A stretch of DNA of 10,088 nt from Methanomicrobium sp. Lineage in GTDB: Archaea; Halobacteriota; Methanomicrobia; Methanomicrobiales; Methanomicrobiaceae. The notes beneath the pieces were generated by a model. It saw only the letters and a program-made list of their open reading frames with translations, did not search any database and was not told where the DNA came from. The DNA lies in assembly GCA_017553245.1 (NCBI GenBank), contig JAFZMT010000120.1:1-10088 (forward strand), given 5' to 3'. The first letter of the stretch is position 1. The number at the start of each line of letters is the position of its first letter. A program made the translations under genes and the position numbers. Below are positions 1-5,697 of the stretch, in pieces.

Positions 1-30
1 GTATTTGAATGCAGGGGGCTTTATATATCA

Positions 31-61
31 TGAATTTGGCAGTCAGTGACTGCAAAATTCA
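31..61. repeat. Near-perfect 14-bp inverted repeat with 3-base loop
   Basis: The left arm (31-44) TGAATTTGGCAGTC pairs with the right arm (48-61) GACTGCAAAATTCA, with one mismatch (G38/A54) and the loop AGT. A related half-site, GACTGTCAAAATT, recurs at 98-110. A TATA-like run lies just before it (21-28). It could be an operator, a transcript-end hairpin, or the terminal repeat of a small mobile element. The sequence does not decide between these, and there is no gene in 1-154. Confidence 0.6.
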
Positions 62-120
62 TTGTATTTAAAGTATTGCATTGCTATTTGGTTATGCGAC
101 TGTCAAAATTTAAACCAGCA

Positions 121-141
121 TTAAAAAACATAAGAAATAAG
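121..141 (-). terminator. T-rich terminator of the nuclease gene
   Basis: Read on the minus strand, the bases just after the stop codon of the 155-727 gene are T-rich and include a run of six T (complement of 123-128). Archaeal RNA polymerase commonly stops at such oligo-T tracts without needing a hairpin. Termination here is inferred from composition and position. Confidence 0.4.
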
Positions 142-154
142 ACGTGATTTGAAC

Positions 155-727
155 TTATTTCAGCATCTTCTTTTTGGAATCCCAGAAGAAATTCTTGCCG
201 GGTGCCCGCATATACTCATTAAGTACCGAGAGGAACATCTCCTCGTATTTTATCTTATTAATGGGGATACAATACAAATACTTCGGATCTTTGGGAGTAC
301 CGCCGACTCCGATTACGAGAAACGTGGGAATTTTTTCATTCTTTTGAAATTCCTTATACCTGTCAATCTTATACATCCTGTCGGAATAGACAATCTGCTT
401 ATGCGTGGTTTTTGACGTATAATAGCTTGAACGATATTTGCACTCTATGGCAATCTTTTCTTTCGTGGGGTTATATCGCATTATGATATCGGGATTCTTG
501 TTGGATTCGGGTCTTATTCCGTTAATATCCAAATCTCTTGTCCAGTCTACAAGTGTGAAATAGTTGCGGCAGTCGAATAAATTGACAACATATTCCTCGA
601 AATCCTTACCTTTCTGATAATATTCCTTCCTAATCTCGTCTTTGGACTTATTCTTATTTTCGGGAAGTTCTCCCTCGTAATCAAAAATAGAGAACAGCAC
701 ATCGACTATTTTATCCAATAACCCCAT
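155..727 (-). CDS. PD-(D/E)XK nuclease-like protein (restriction endonuclease-like)
   Basis: This 190-residue protein is a probable DNA endonuclease of the PD-(D/E)XK fold. The core is visible in order: a helix with acidic residues in FEEYVVNLF (E44/E45), NPDII (D80), then the ECK triad IAIECKYR (E95, K97), which together form the usual metal-binding site. A later helix carries Q111 in THKQIVYSDRMYKIDRY, a position often conserved in such nucleases. Residues 20-40 are lysine- and glutamate-rich and probably a linker. ATG at 727 is chosen because a TATA-like TTAAATATA lies at about 741-750, implying a nearly leaderless mRNA; no Shine-Dalgarno is seen. The gene is clearly AT-richer than the downstream housekeeping genes, uses AAA, AAT and ATA freely, and lies on the 3' side of a tRNA gene, which suggests acquisition. 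No methylase partner is in the window, so a restriction role is unproven; DNA repair or element-borne nuclease are alternatives. Confidence 0.75.
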   Translation of the reverse strand: MGLLDKIVDVLFSIFDYEGELPENKNKSKDEIRKEYYQKGKDFEEYVVNLFDCRNYFTLVDWTRDLDINGIRPESNKNPDIIMRYNPTKEKIAIECKYRSSYYTSKTTHKQIVYSDRMYKIDRYKEFQKNEKIPTFLVIGVGGTPKDPKYLYCIPINKIKYEEMFLSVLNEYMRAPGKNFFWDSKKKMLK

Positions 728-739
728 ACAACCAAAACC

Positions 740-751
740 GAATATATTTAA
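740..751 (-). promoter_or_regulatory. TATA box (box A) for the nuclease gene
   Basis: The minus strand reads TTAAATATATT here, centred about 19-20 bases upstream of the ATG at 727. This would start transcription at or beside the start codon. A second candidate, TTATATG at about 773-779, would give a leader of roughly 20 bases. The rest of the gap (728-827) holds nothing else recognisable. Confidence 0.4.
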
Positions 752-827
752 TTACTAAAGTAATTTCCTTAACATATAACATTTTTGACACACGGATATC
801 AAAAACGGCAGAATTGTTGTTATTTTT

Positions 828-845
828 AAAAAACACCAAAAAGAG
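828..845 (-). terminator. Oligo-T terminator of tRNA-Asn
   Basis: Directly after the tRNA 3' end, the minus strand has T5 (complement of 838-842) and then T6 (complement of 828-833). These are typical stop signals for archaeal tRNA transcription. Confidence 0.5.
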
Positions 846-918
846 CGCCCACAACAGGACTCGAACCTGTGACATTCTGATTAACAGTCAGACACTCTAC
901 CAACTGAGTTATGGAGGC
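846..918 (-). tRNA. tRNA-Asn (anticodon GUU)
   Basis: The minus strand folds into a full cloverleaf. The acceptor strand is GCCTCCA (918-912), followed by U8-A9, a D arm ACTC/GAGT with GG in the loop, an anticodon arm TCTGA-CTGTTAA-TCAGA with anticodon GTT, a T arm ACAGG-TTCGAGT-CCTGT, and the 3' acceptor strand TGTGGGC (853-847) with G discriminator at 846. CCA is not encoded, as is common in archaea. The acceptor stem has one G-U pair and one C-U mismatch (914/851), which is unusual. It delivers asparagine (or aspartate for tRNA-dependent amidation) to AAC/AAU codons. Confidence 0.93.
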
Positions 919-943
919 TTGTCAGCATTGCGTAACAATGTTG

Positions 944-953
944 CCATATAACC
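944..953 (-). promoter_or_regulatory. TATA box for tRNA-Asn
   Basis: The minus strand reads GGTTATATGG, centred about 30 bases upstream of the tRNA 5' end, the expected place for an archaeal box A. A small inverted repeat, CATTG/CAATG (926-930 and 936-940), lies between the box and the tRNA. Its meaning is unclear. Confidence 0.5.
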
Positions 954-987
954 TTGACTTTTACCGTATTAAAGATTATGAATTTAG

Positions 988-1320
988 TCAGTCGGATTTT
1001 TTGACACCGTTACGGCTCGCATCATCCTGCACACCATACGGCTCCTCATCCTGCCGTGTCTTTACCGACTCGATAAGCCGGATAAGCGAATCCAGATCCT
1101 CATTCAGACTGCCGATAAGCTCAGCCGCCTTCCCGGTCGCAACCGCCCCCGCCGGCGAGGCTTTGATATATCCCGACTGCTCCAGAACATTGAGAGAATA
1201 GCGCACCCGATGCGACGGAATCTTAAGAATCTCCGAGAGTTTCAGGATGCCTATCGGCTGATTCTCCTGAACGGCCCGAATTACCTCAAGATGACGGGCA
1301 ACAAGTTCAACCTCATTCAT
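988..1320 (-). CDS. Winged-helix transcriptional regulator, small
   Basis: This 110-residue protein looks like an archaeal DNA-binding regulator. After an N-terminal helix (about 1-20), residues 22-63 form a helix-turn-helix with wing: ILKLSEILKIPSHRVRYSLNVLEQSGYIKASPAGAVAT, where HRVRYSLNVLEQSG is the recognition-helix region. A helix at about 65-90 (AAELIGSLNEDLDSLIRLIESV) could mediate dimerisation, and the last 20 residues are charged and probably disordered. ATG at 1320 is preferred: the bases GTGAT at 1335-1331 sit 10 bases ahead as a Shine-Dalgarno. The alternative GTG start at 1335, adding five residues, is that same GTG. No ligand domain, metal site or membrane segment is seen. The target is unknown; an array of TTGCAC-type repeats lies upstream of its promoter and could be an autoregulatory site (inference). 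Confidence 0.75.
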   Translation of the reverse strand: MNEVELVARHLEVIRAVQENQPIGILKLSEILKIPSHRVRYSLNVLEQSGYIKASPAGAVATGKAAELIGSLNEDLDSLIRLIESVKTRQDEEPYGVQDDASRNGVKKSD

Positions 1321-1390
1321 CAGCTTTTGAATCACGGATACACCACACCCCCCGCAGCGCAGGCAACTTTATTCCACGCAAGCATACTCA

Positions 1391-1402
1391 ACCAAATATT
1401 AA
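1391..1402 (-). promoter_or_regulatory. Candidate TATA box for the winged-helix regulator
   Basis: The minus strand reads CTTAATATTTGG, which would place the transcript start near 1370 and give a leader of about 50 bases. It lies downstream of the phased repeat array at 1435-1490, so factors bound there would be upstream of this promoter. Confidence 0.35.
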
Positions 1403-1434
1403 GCACTGACCGTTATTTATTATTCGCACATTTG

Positions 1435-1490
1435 TTGCACATTTATTGTAATTGTACAGGTATTACACGGTATTGCACTGTATTGCACAG
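1435..1490. repeat. Phased short repeat array (TTGCAC-type, 10-11 bp steps)
   Basis: Three 10-bp units abut at 1461 (TATTACACGG), 1471 (TATTGCACTG) and 1481 (TATTGCACAG). Looser copies of TTG(C/T)A lie at 1435, 1446 and 1452. Most steps are 10-11 bp, close to one turn of B-DNA, so the motifs largely face one side of the helix. The array fills the gap between the stop of the membrane-protein gene and the promoter of the regulator. An operator array or a slippage-made repeat are both possible. Confidence 0.65.
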
Positions 1491-1491
1491 G

Positions 1492-1719
1492 TCAGTCCTG
1501 CGCCATAAGCCATTCCTTATCCCGCTTATAGTGCTTAGTGAACAGATACGCGATAATGCCTGCCAGAACAAAGCACACAGCCGCAATCTGAATACTGTAA
1601 AACGGAATCAGACCGAAAAGTGCAAGAATGCCGATAGCGACCAGCAATATCATGAAATTGAGCATCATTGCAAGTTTCGTAAACTTCATCCTGAAAGTAC
1701 GTTCTGCTGTAGGATTCAT
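1492..1719 (-). CDS. Small two-helix membrane protein, function unknown
   Basis: I do not recognise a named family. The 75-residue product has two hydrophobic segments, about 17-39 (LAMMLNFMILLVAIGILALFGLI) and 42-61 (SIQIAAVCFVLAGIIAYLF), then a basic tail TKHYKRDKEW, so it should form a membrane hairpin with the charged tail probably inside the cell. No cysteine or metal motif is seen beyond a single Cys in TM2. The start is uncertain: ATG at 1719 has no Shine-Dalgarno and lies close to a TATA-like stretch, suggesting a leaderless mRNA, while ATG at 1689 (residue 11, MKFTKL) would give 65 residues and also works. It is divergent from the Xaa-Pro aminopeptidase-like gene, with an 85-bp AT-rich gap, and precedes the regulator on the same strand; any link between them is speculation. 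Confidence 0.6.
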   Translation of the reverse strand: MNPTAERTFRMKFTKLAMMLNFMILLVAIGILALFGLIPFYSIQIAAVCFVLAGIIAYLFTKHYKRDKEWLMAQD

Positions 1720-1723
1720 TACA

Positions 1724-1778
1724 TTAAAATATAATCTTAAAATTCTAAAATACTTCTAAATAAATTCAAAGTTATACA
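1724..1778. promoter_or_regulatory. Divergent AT-rich promoter region with degenerate 11-bp repeats
   Basis: This gap must hold promoters for both the membrane-protein gene (minus) and the aminopeptidase gene (plus). Candidate boxes are TTATATTTTAA on the minus strand (about 1724-1734) and AAATAAATT (1758-1766) or GTTATACA (1771-1778) on the plus strand. The run is built of similar units, TTAAAATTC (1737), TAAAATACTTC (1746) and TAAATAAATTC (1757), the last two being 11 bp each. Confidence 0.4.
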
Positions 1779-1804
1779 CACAAGACATAACCGCGGCGGC
1801 AAAA

Positions 1805-3004
1805 ATGAAAAATATCGACGAACTCTTAAAATCGGCAAACGCCGACGCATACATACTCTACGCGGGCTCCCGCGATCCCGACATGCGCTACATCTCGGAA
1901 TTTAACGTAAGCGACCCGCTCCTCTGCGTCAGATGCGCGGGAAAACGACCGGCACTCATAGTTCCGCAGATGGAAAAAGAACGTGCGCTCGCGGAATCCG
2001 CCTGCGATGTGCTCACCCGCGGCGAACTCGAATTCTTCAATTATTACGAGGAGTTCAAAGACGGATTTAAGGCGAAGGCGAAGATGACGGCGGACTACGT
2101 TGCCGCAAACGCCTTAAACGGCATCGGCGACCGCGACGGCAACGCGGGCGGCAGAAAACCCGTCATTCTCGTCCCCGAAAACTTTCCCATAGTCTTCGCA
2201 AAAGAACTTGAGAATTATTGCACGCTTGTCGTCGACCGCGGCGGCATGGAAAAGATTCGCAGTATCAAGACAGAAGACGAAATCGCAAAGATAAGAGCCT
2301 GTCAGGCGGTAAACGAACGTGCGCTCGCTTTCGCCGTCGGCATCATAAAGACGGCTCCGTCCGATAACGGAGAACTGCGGATACCCGAAGGATTCGCAGG
2401 CGAAGGCGAACCGCTCACATCCGATGTCCTGCGCGGACTTATCGAATGCTTCTTCCTGAAAAACGGCTGCGTCGCCGAAGAAACCATAGTCTCCTGCGGC
2501 GCCGAGACCGCAATGCCGCATAACATCGGGCACGGCGTCCTCTGCGAAAACGAGCCTATAGTCCTCGACATATTCCCGCGCGACACCAAAACGGGCTACT
2601 TCTCCGACATGACAAGAACGGTCCTGCGCGGCGAAGCCTCCCGCGAACTCGTAAAACTCTACGAAACCGTCGCCGCCGGCAAAAAACTCGGCGAATCCAT
2701 GATTCGCGCAGGCGTGAAAGGCTGCGATGTCCACAACGCCGTTCTGAAATACTTCGAAGACAGCGGATATCACACAGAAACCGAAGGATTCATCCACAGC
2801 CTCGGACACGGCGTCGGACTCGCAATCCACGAACAGCCCTCACTCTCGCCCTCCGGCGGCGAAGTCGCGCACGGTAACATCGTCACGGTAGAACCCGGAC
2901 TCTACTACAAAGACATCGGCGGCGTCCGCCTCGAAGACATGGGGCTTGTAACCGAAGGCGGCTTTGACTGCTTTACAAAAGCCGAAGAAAAACTCGTCCT
3001 GTGA
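1805..3004 (+). CDS. M24B family metallopeptidase (Xaa-Pro aminopeptidase/dipeptidase-like)
   Basis: This 399-residue cytosolic peptidase should remove residues before proline at peptide N-termini, or split Xaa-Pro dipeptides. Residues 1-145 form the creatinase-type N-terminal domain, starting with the typical DAYILYAGSRDPDMRYISEF. Residues 150-399 are the pita-bread catalytic domain. All five dinuclear metal ligands are present: D255 (LDIFPRD), D268 (FSDMTRT), H335 (HSLGHGVG), E363 (TVEPGLYY) and E377 (VRLEDMG). H239 (MPHN) and H342 (IHE) match the conserved active-site histidines of the family. Length fits the family. ATG at 1805 is supported by the conserved N-terminal sequence; there is no clear Shine-Dalgarno, only GCGGCGGC just upstream. 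Sequence alone does not separate aminopeptidase P from prolidase. The next gene is a second M24 enzyme, methionine aminopeptidase, 145 bases downstream on the same strand. Confidence 0.88.
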   Translation: MKNIDELLKSANADAYILYAGSRDPDMRYISEFNVSDPLLCVRCAGKRPALIVPQMEKERALAESACDVLTRGELEFFNYYEEFKDGFKAKAKMTADYVAANALNGIGDRDGNAGGRKPVILVPENFPIVFAKELENYCTLVVDRGGMEKIRSIKTEDEIAKIRACQAVNERALAFAVGIIKTAPSDNGELRIPEGFAGEGEPLTSDVLRGLIECFFLKNGCVAEETIVSCGAETAMPHNIGHGVLCENEPIVLDIFPRDTKTGYFSDMTRTVLRGEASRELVKLYETVAAGKKLGESMIRAGVKGCDVHNAVLKYFEDSGYHTETEGFIHSLGHGVGLAIHEQPSLSPSGGEVAHGNIVTVEPGLYYKDIGGVRLEDMGLVTEGGFDCFTKAEEKLVL

Positions 3005-3043
3005 CCGGTCCCGTGACCGCGACTGCCGCAATATGCCGCAGGG
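3001..3043. repeat. Stacked short direct repeats after the aminopeptidase stop
   Basis: GTGACCG occurs at 3001 and 3013 (12-bp step; the first copy includes the TGA stop). TGCCGCA occurs at 3024 and 3034 (10-bp step). The second pair also makes an imperfect hairpin, CTGCCGCA/TGCCGCAG, with loop ATA (3023-3041, one mismatch) that could help end the transcript. Confidence 0.5.
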
Positions 3044-3074
3044 AGTGACGTGAGTGCCCGCGACCTCATCTTCG

Positions 3075-3084
3075 GGTTATATCA
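3075..3084 (+). promoter_or_regulatory. TATA box for methionine aminopeptidase
   Basis: GGTTATATCA gives a well-formed box A. A start site about 26 bases on (near 3106) would leave a leader of roughly 44 bases that carries the 14-bp repeats and the ribosome binding site. Confidence 0.45.
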
Positions 3085-3100
3085 TACTGAAGAGACTAAT

Positions 3101-3140
3101 AATAACGAATAGAATAACGCAACACAAATAACGCAATACA
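3101..3140 (+). repeat. 14-bp tandem repeat in the leader of the methionine aminopeptidase gene
   Basis: AATAACGCAACACA (3113-3126) and AATAACGCAATACA (3127-3140) differ at one base. A shorter unit, AATAACGAATAG (3101-3112), precedes them. The array runs directly into the Shine-Dalgarno AGAGG at 3141-3145, five bases before the ATG. Confidence 0.75.
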
Positions 3141-3149
3141 AGAGGATTC

Positions 3150-4040
3150 ATGACGAAATACAAACTTGACGACGACGTCGTCGATGCATATATCGAGGCG
3201 GGCAGACTCGCAAAAAAGCGTCTTGAAATTGCCGCATCAATGGTAAAACCCGACGTACTCATACTTGACGTGGTCGAAAGCACCGAACAGGCAATAAAGG
3301 ACGACGGCGCGGATATAGCCTTCCCAGTCAATATATCCGTTAACGAAGCCGCGGCACACGACACGGCATCCTTCGGGGATGAGCGCGTCTTCGCAAAGGG
3401 CGATGTCGTAAAGGTCGACCTCGGCGTCCTTGTCAACGGATACATCGCCGACACCGCAATGACCGTAGACCTCGGCGACCACGCAAAACTCGTCGAGGCA
3501 TCCAGAAACGCGCTCAACACCGCCGCCTCAATGGTAAAACCCGGCGTCCGCACGGGCGAGATAGGCGCCGCGGTTCAGGCGGAGATTGAAAAACTCGGAT
3601 ATCACCCCGTAGCCAACCTCACAGGACACGGACTGGGATACTACCACCTTCACGGCATCCCGACCTTCCCCAACGTCGCCGTGAGCGGCGGCACCGTCCT
3701 CGAAGAGGGAATGACCTTTGCCATCGAACCCTTCGCCACAACAGGAAGCGGTCATGTGACGGGCGCACCGAGAACCGAGATATACAGCCAGATCGGAAGA
3801 AAACCCGTGAGACTTCCGAGCGCAAAGACACTTCTGAAGTCAATCGAGACCAGAAAAACGCTTCCCTTCTCGCGCAGATGGTATCACGACAAAAATTCCG
3901 AGGTAAACATCCTCAGAATGTGCAACGAAGGCATATTAACCGACTATCCCGTCCTCCGCGACATTCAGGGATCCTTCGTATCGCAGGCGGAGCATACCTT
4001 CATCGTCACCGAAGACGGCTGTATAATCACGACGGCATAA
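3150..4040 (+). CDS. map: Methionine aminopeptidase, type II (archaeal)
   Basis: This enzyme cuts the initiator methionine from new proteins in the cytosol. The 296-residue length matches archaeal type II enzymes, about 295. The five metal ligands are visible: D90 (VKVDLGV), D101 (IADTAMT), H160 (NLTGHGLGYYHLH), E193 (AIEPFA) and E281 (AEHTFIV). H70 in NEAAAHDTA matches the conserved catalytic histidine. The helical insertion that marks type II lies between the last two ligands, about residues 205-275. ATG at 3150 follows a good Shine-Dalgarno, AGAGG at 3141-3145. A T-rich terminator lies about 45 bases after the stop. The gene follows another M24 peptidase, but with its own TATA box in a 145-base gap full of short repeats, so it is probably transcribed on its own. 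No missing key residue is seen. Confidence 0.95.
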   Translation: MTKYKLDDDVVDAYIEAGRLAKKRLEIAASMVKPDVLILDVVESTEQAIKDDGADIAFPVNISVNEAAAHDTASFGDERVFAKGDVVKVDLGVLVNGYIADTAMTVDLGDHAKLVEASRNALNTAASMVKPGVRTGEIGAAVQAEIEKLGYHPVANLTGHGLGYYHLHGIPTFPNVAVSGGTVLEEGMTFAIEPFATTGSGHVTGAPRTEIYSQIGRKPVRLPSAKTLLKSIETRKTLPFSRRWYHDKNSEVNILRMCNEGILTDYPVLRDIQGSFVSQAEHTFIVTEDGCIITTA

Positions 4041-4085
4041 ACCTGCCTGACGCCGTACATCCGCCGCATCGGACAATAATCAACA

Positions 4086-4100
4086 ATTTTTCCTTTTTTT
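4086..4100 (+). terminator. Oligo-T terminator of the methionine aminopeptidase gene
   Basis: The run TTTTTCCTTTTTTT, without a strong hairpin before it, fits archaeal T-tract termination. It is about 45 bases past the stop and about 55 bases before the next promoter. Confidence 0.5.
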
Positions 4101-4125
4101 GCCGCGGGGCATCCCGCATAATCGT

Positions 4126-4158
4126 AAAAGGTAAAGAAAAGGTAGCGAAAAGATACCT
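4126..4158 (+). repeat. 11-bp tandem repeat (3 units) just upstream of the AAA ATPase TATA box
   Basis: The units are AAAAGGTAAAG (4126), AAAAGGTAGCG (4137) and AAAAGATACCT (4148). The core AAAAGGTA is exact in the first two and one base off in the third. The last unit runs into the TATA box, a place where activators or TFB contact archaeal promoters. Confidence 0.6.
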
Positions 4159-4168
4159 ATATGATAAT
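4155..4168 (+). promoter_or_regulatory. TATA box for the AAA ATPase gene
   Basis: CCTATATGATAATT gives a box centred near 4162. A start about 26 bases on (near 4188) leaves a leader of under ten bases, so the mRNA is nearly leaderless. That agrees with the lack of a Shine-Dalgarno before ATG 4196. Confidence 0.45.
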
Positions 4169-4195
4169 TTAAGCCAAATATATTACGTTGTACGC

Positions 4196-5479
4196 ATGTC
4201 TCTAAATACAGATGCTGAAGCACTGGAGATAATCGAACTTCTCCTCACCGGCGAAATCATCAACAAATACGATAATCTGAATAAGGACGATGTTCCGCCG
4301 CGACTCAGAAAAATTCTCGGAAACGCAAACTGCAGTACCGAAATTGAAAGACCTGTCGTATTAAGTGAGGCTGTTGTCGAGAAGACTCTCGGAATCAGTG
4401 CCGCATACGATAAGGTGAGCAAAAATCCCTTTGTAAAATACGAGGATTTCGGAAAGAGACTCGGAATATCCGCGCTTGACGCCGCCGCCGGCTGGTTCCT
4501 CAAGCAGGACGTCTCCGACCTCATAAGCGAAAACCCCGCACTGTCCTACTACTACGAGCAGGCAAAGACGCCCGGAATCTCCTACGATGCCGCAAGAAAA
4601 CTTACGCCCAGATACTGCGAGTCAAGAGATTACCTTGACGCAAAACTCGAGGAGATCACGGGCGACGACGAAGAACTCAAGCAGGCAAGAAACCTCATAC
4701 TCTTCTCGGCATCCGAGGAAGGCGAGATGTCTCTGGACGACCTCGTCTGCACACCGCGTCAGGAAGAGATGATAAAGAAGATAGACGTCGCTTTAAAGAA
4801 TCTGGACTTCCTCCGCGAGAGAAAGATCTACGAGTTCGGAAAGCTCCTCTTTGTGGGACCCCCGGGAACGGGCAAGACCTCGGTTGCGCTTGCGATGGCA
4901 AAGAAACTCAGAATGCCGCTTCTCGAAGTCCGTCTCGCCATGATTACATCACAGTATCTGGGCGAAACCTCCAAGAACATCGACAGAATCTTTGACCTCG
5001 CACGCAGGCTCTCCCCGTGCATCCTCTTCATCGACGAGTTCGATTTCGTCGCCAGAAGCCGCGTTACCGAGGATAACGGCGCTATGAAACGTGCCGTCAA
5101 CATGCTCCTCAAGAACATCGACACAATCAGCTTCGTCAAGAACGGCGTTCTGCTCATCGGTGCCACAAACCACCCGGGAATGCTGGATGAAGCGGCATGG
5201 AGGAGATTCGATGACGTCGTCGAGTTCCCGCTGCCCGACTTTGCGATGAGAAGGGAAATCCTTCAGAAGATCACGCGCTGTCTCGACTGCACCTGCGACT
5301 ACGACGGGCTTGCCAACGAGACCGAAGGTTTCAGCGGCGCCGACCTCAAGATAATGATTAAAGAGTCTTTAATCTCGGCTCTGATGCGCGACAGCTTCAT
5401 CATGGACGACGGCGACATCGAGCAGGGCATGAGCAGTGTCCGCGACCGCGAAAACATCCGCCTCGGCGCCTCAAGCTGA
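4196..5479 (+). CDS. AAA family ATPase with unassigned N-terminal domain
   Basis: The product is 427 residues with one classical AAA module at about 180-427. Motifs are Walker A GPPGTGKT (221-228), a pore-loop-like SQYLGE (252-257), Walker B CILFIDEFD (275-283; D280, E281), sensor 1 GATNHP (N325), an arginine-finger region AAWRRFDD (R336/R337) and sensor 2 GFSGADLK (379-386). It resembles the Cdc48/SpoVK/proteasome-ATPase type and is expected to form a ring that remodels protein substrates. Residues 1-170 match nothing I know; they are mainly helical, with no coiled coil, membrane segment or zinc motif, and probably bind the substrate or partner. ATG at 4196 is chosen because a TATA box lies about 34 bases upstream. 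The frame stays open back to 3878, but that part overlaps the methionine aminopeptidase gene in another frame. The substrate is unknown. Confidence 0.88.
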   Translation: MSLNTDAEALEIIELLLTGEIINKYDNLNKDDVPPRLRKILGNANCSTEIERPVVLSEAVVEKTLGISAAYDKVSKNPFVKYEDFGKRLGISALDAAAGWFLKQDVSDLISENPALSYYYEQAKTPGISYDAARKLTPRYCESRDYLDAKLEEITGDDEELKQARNLILFSASEEGEMSLDDLVCTPRQEEMIKKIDVALKNLDFLRERKIYEFGKLLFVGPPGTGKTSVALAMAKKLRMPLLEVRLAMITSQYLGETSKNIDRIFDLARRLSPCILFIDEFDFVARSRVTEDNGAMKRAVNMLLKNIDTISFVKNGVLLIGATNHPGMLDEAAWRRFDDVVEFPLPDFAMRREILQKITRCLDCTCDYDGLANETEGFSGADLKIMIKESLISALMRDSFIMDDGDIEQGMSSVRDRENIRLGASS

Positions 5480-5519
5480 GAATAAACAATTAAACCGAAT
5501 AATAAAACCGGACAATATC

Positions 5520-5546
5520 CTGAGACTAAACTCAGACACTTTTTTT
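5520..5546 (+). terminator. Hairpin plus T7 terminator of the AAA ATPase gene
   Basis: CTGAG (5520-5524) and CTCAG (5531-5535) form a 5-bp stem with a six-base loop, followed by ACAC and seven T (5540-5546). It looks like an intrinsic terminator, 40 bases after the stop. It opens the 315-base gene-free gap 5480-5794, whose second half is filled by the repeats described next. Confidence 0.55.
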
Positions 5547-5625
5547 CACCGCAAAACCGTAACAAAAAATAAAGCAAAAATAGATCAAAAGCAGATCAAG
5601 AATATATCTGCGCGATATTATTGCG

Positions 5626-5685
5626 CTGTAATCAGTGTTGCAATCTGTGCTGCAATATATGCAGTAATCCGTGCCGTAAAATGTG
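5626..5685 (+). repeat. 12-bp tandem repeat, five units
   Basis: Five contiguous 12-bp units start at 5626, 5638, 5650, 5662 and 5674: CTGTAATCAGTG, TTGCAATCTGTG, CTGCAATATATG, CAGTAATCCGTG and CCGTAAAATGTG. Most share G(T/C)AATC and end in (T/C)GTG or ATG. Because 12 is divisible by three, each frame reads a tetrapeptide repeat (for example CCNL-CCNI). The array lies upstream of the promoter of the metallo-beta-lactamase gene. Confidence 0.8.
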
Positions 5686-5697
5686 TATGACTGCGGT

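Noticed and set aside
31..61. Replication origin site
   Set aside because: The inverted repeat does not look like archaeal origin recognition boxes, and no orc1/cdc6 gene is nearby.
155..727. Complete restriction-modification system
   Set aside because: Only a nuclease-like protein is visible. There is no methylase or specificity subunit within the window.
1435..1490. Possible CRISPR array
   Set aside because: The units are 10 bp and contiguous, with no 25-40 base repeats, no unique spacers and no cas genes. The same applies to the other arrays in the window.
1210..1734. Plus-strand open frame (174 codons) across the regulator and membrane-protein genes
   Set aside because: It spans two minus-strand genes and the repeat gap, with no coherent domain; the minus-strand genes have a clear helix-turn-helix and transmembrane helices.
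2114..2830. Long minus-strand open frame (238 codons) opposite the Xaa-Pro aminopeptidase-like gene
   Set aside because: It is the antisense shadow of a GC-rich gene with all catalytic residues intact; the translation is rich in Phe, Ala, Asp and Val with no family signature.
3878..4195. Upstream extension of the AAA ATPase frame into the methionine aminopeptidase gene
   Set aside because: It overlaps a well-conserved gene in another frame, is Arg- and His-rich, and lies before the terminator and TATA box of the ATPase gene.
5436..5690. Small plus-strand frame overlapping the end of the AAA ATPase gene
   Set aside because: It begins within the ATPase gene in another frame, crosses the terminator, and its C-terminal xAVI repeat is simply the 12-bp DNA repeat.
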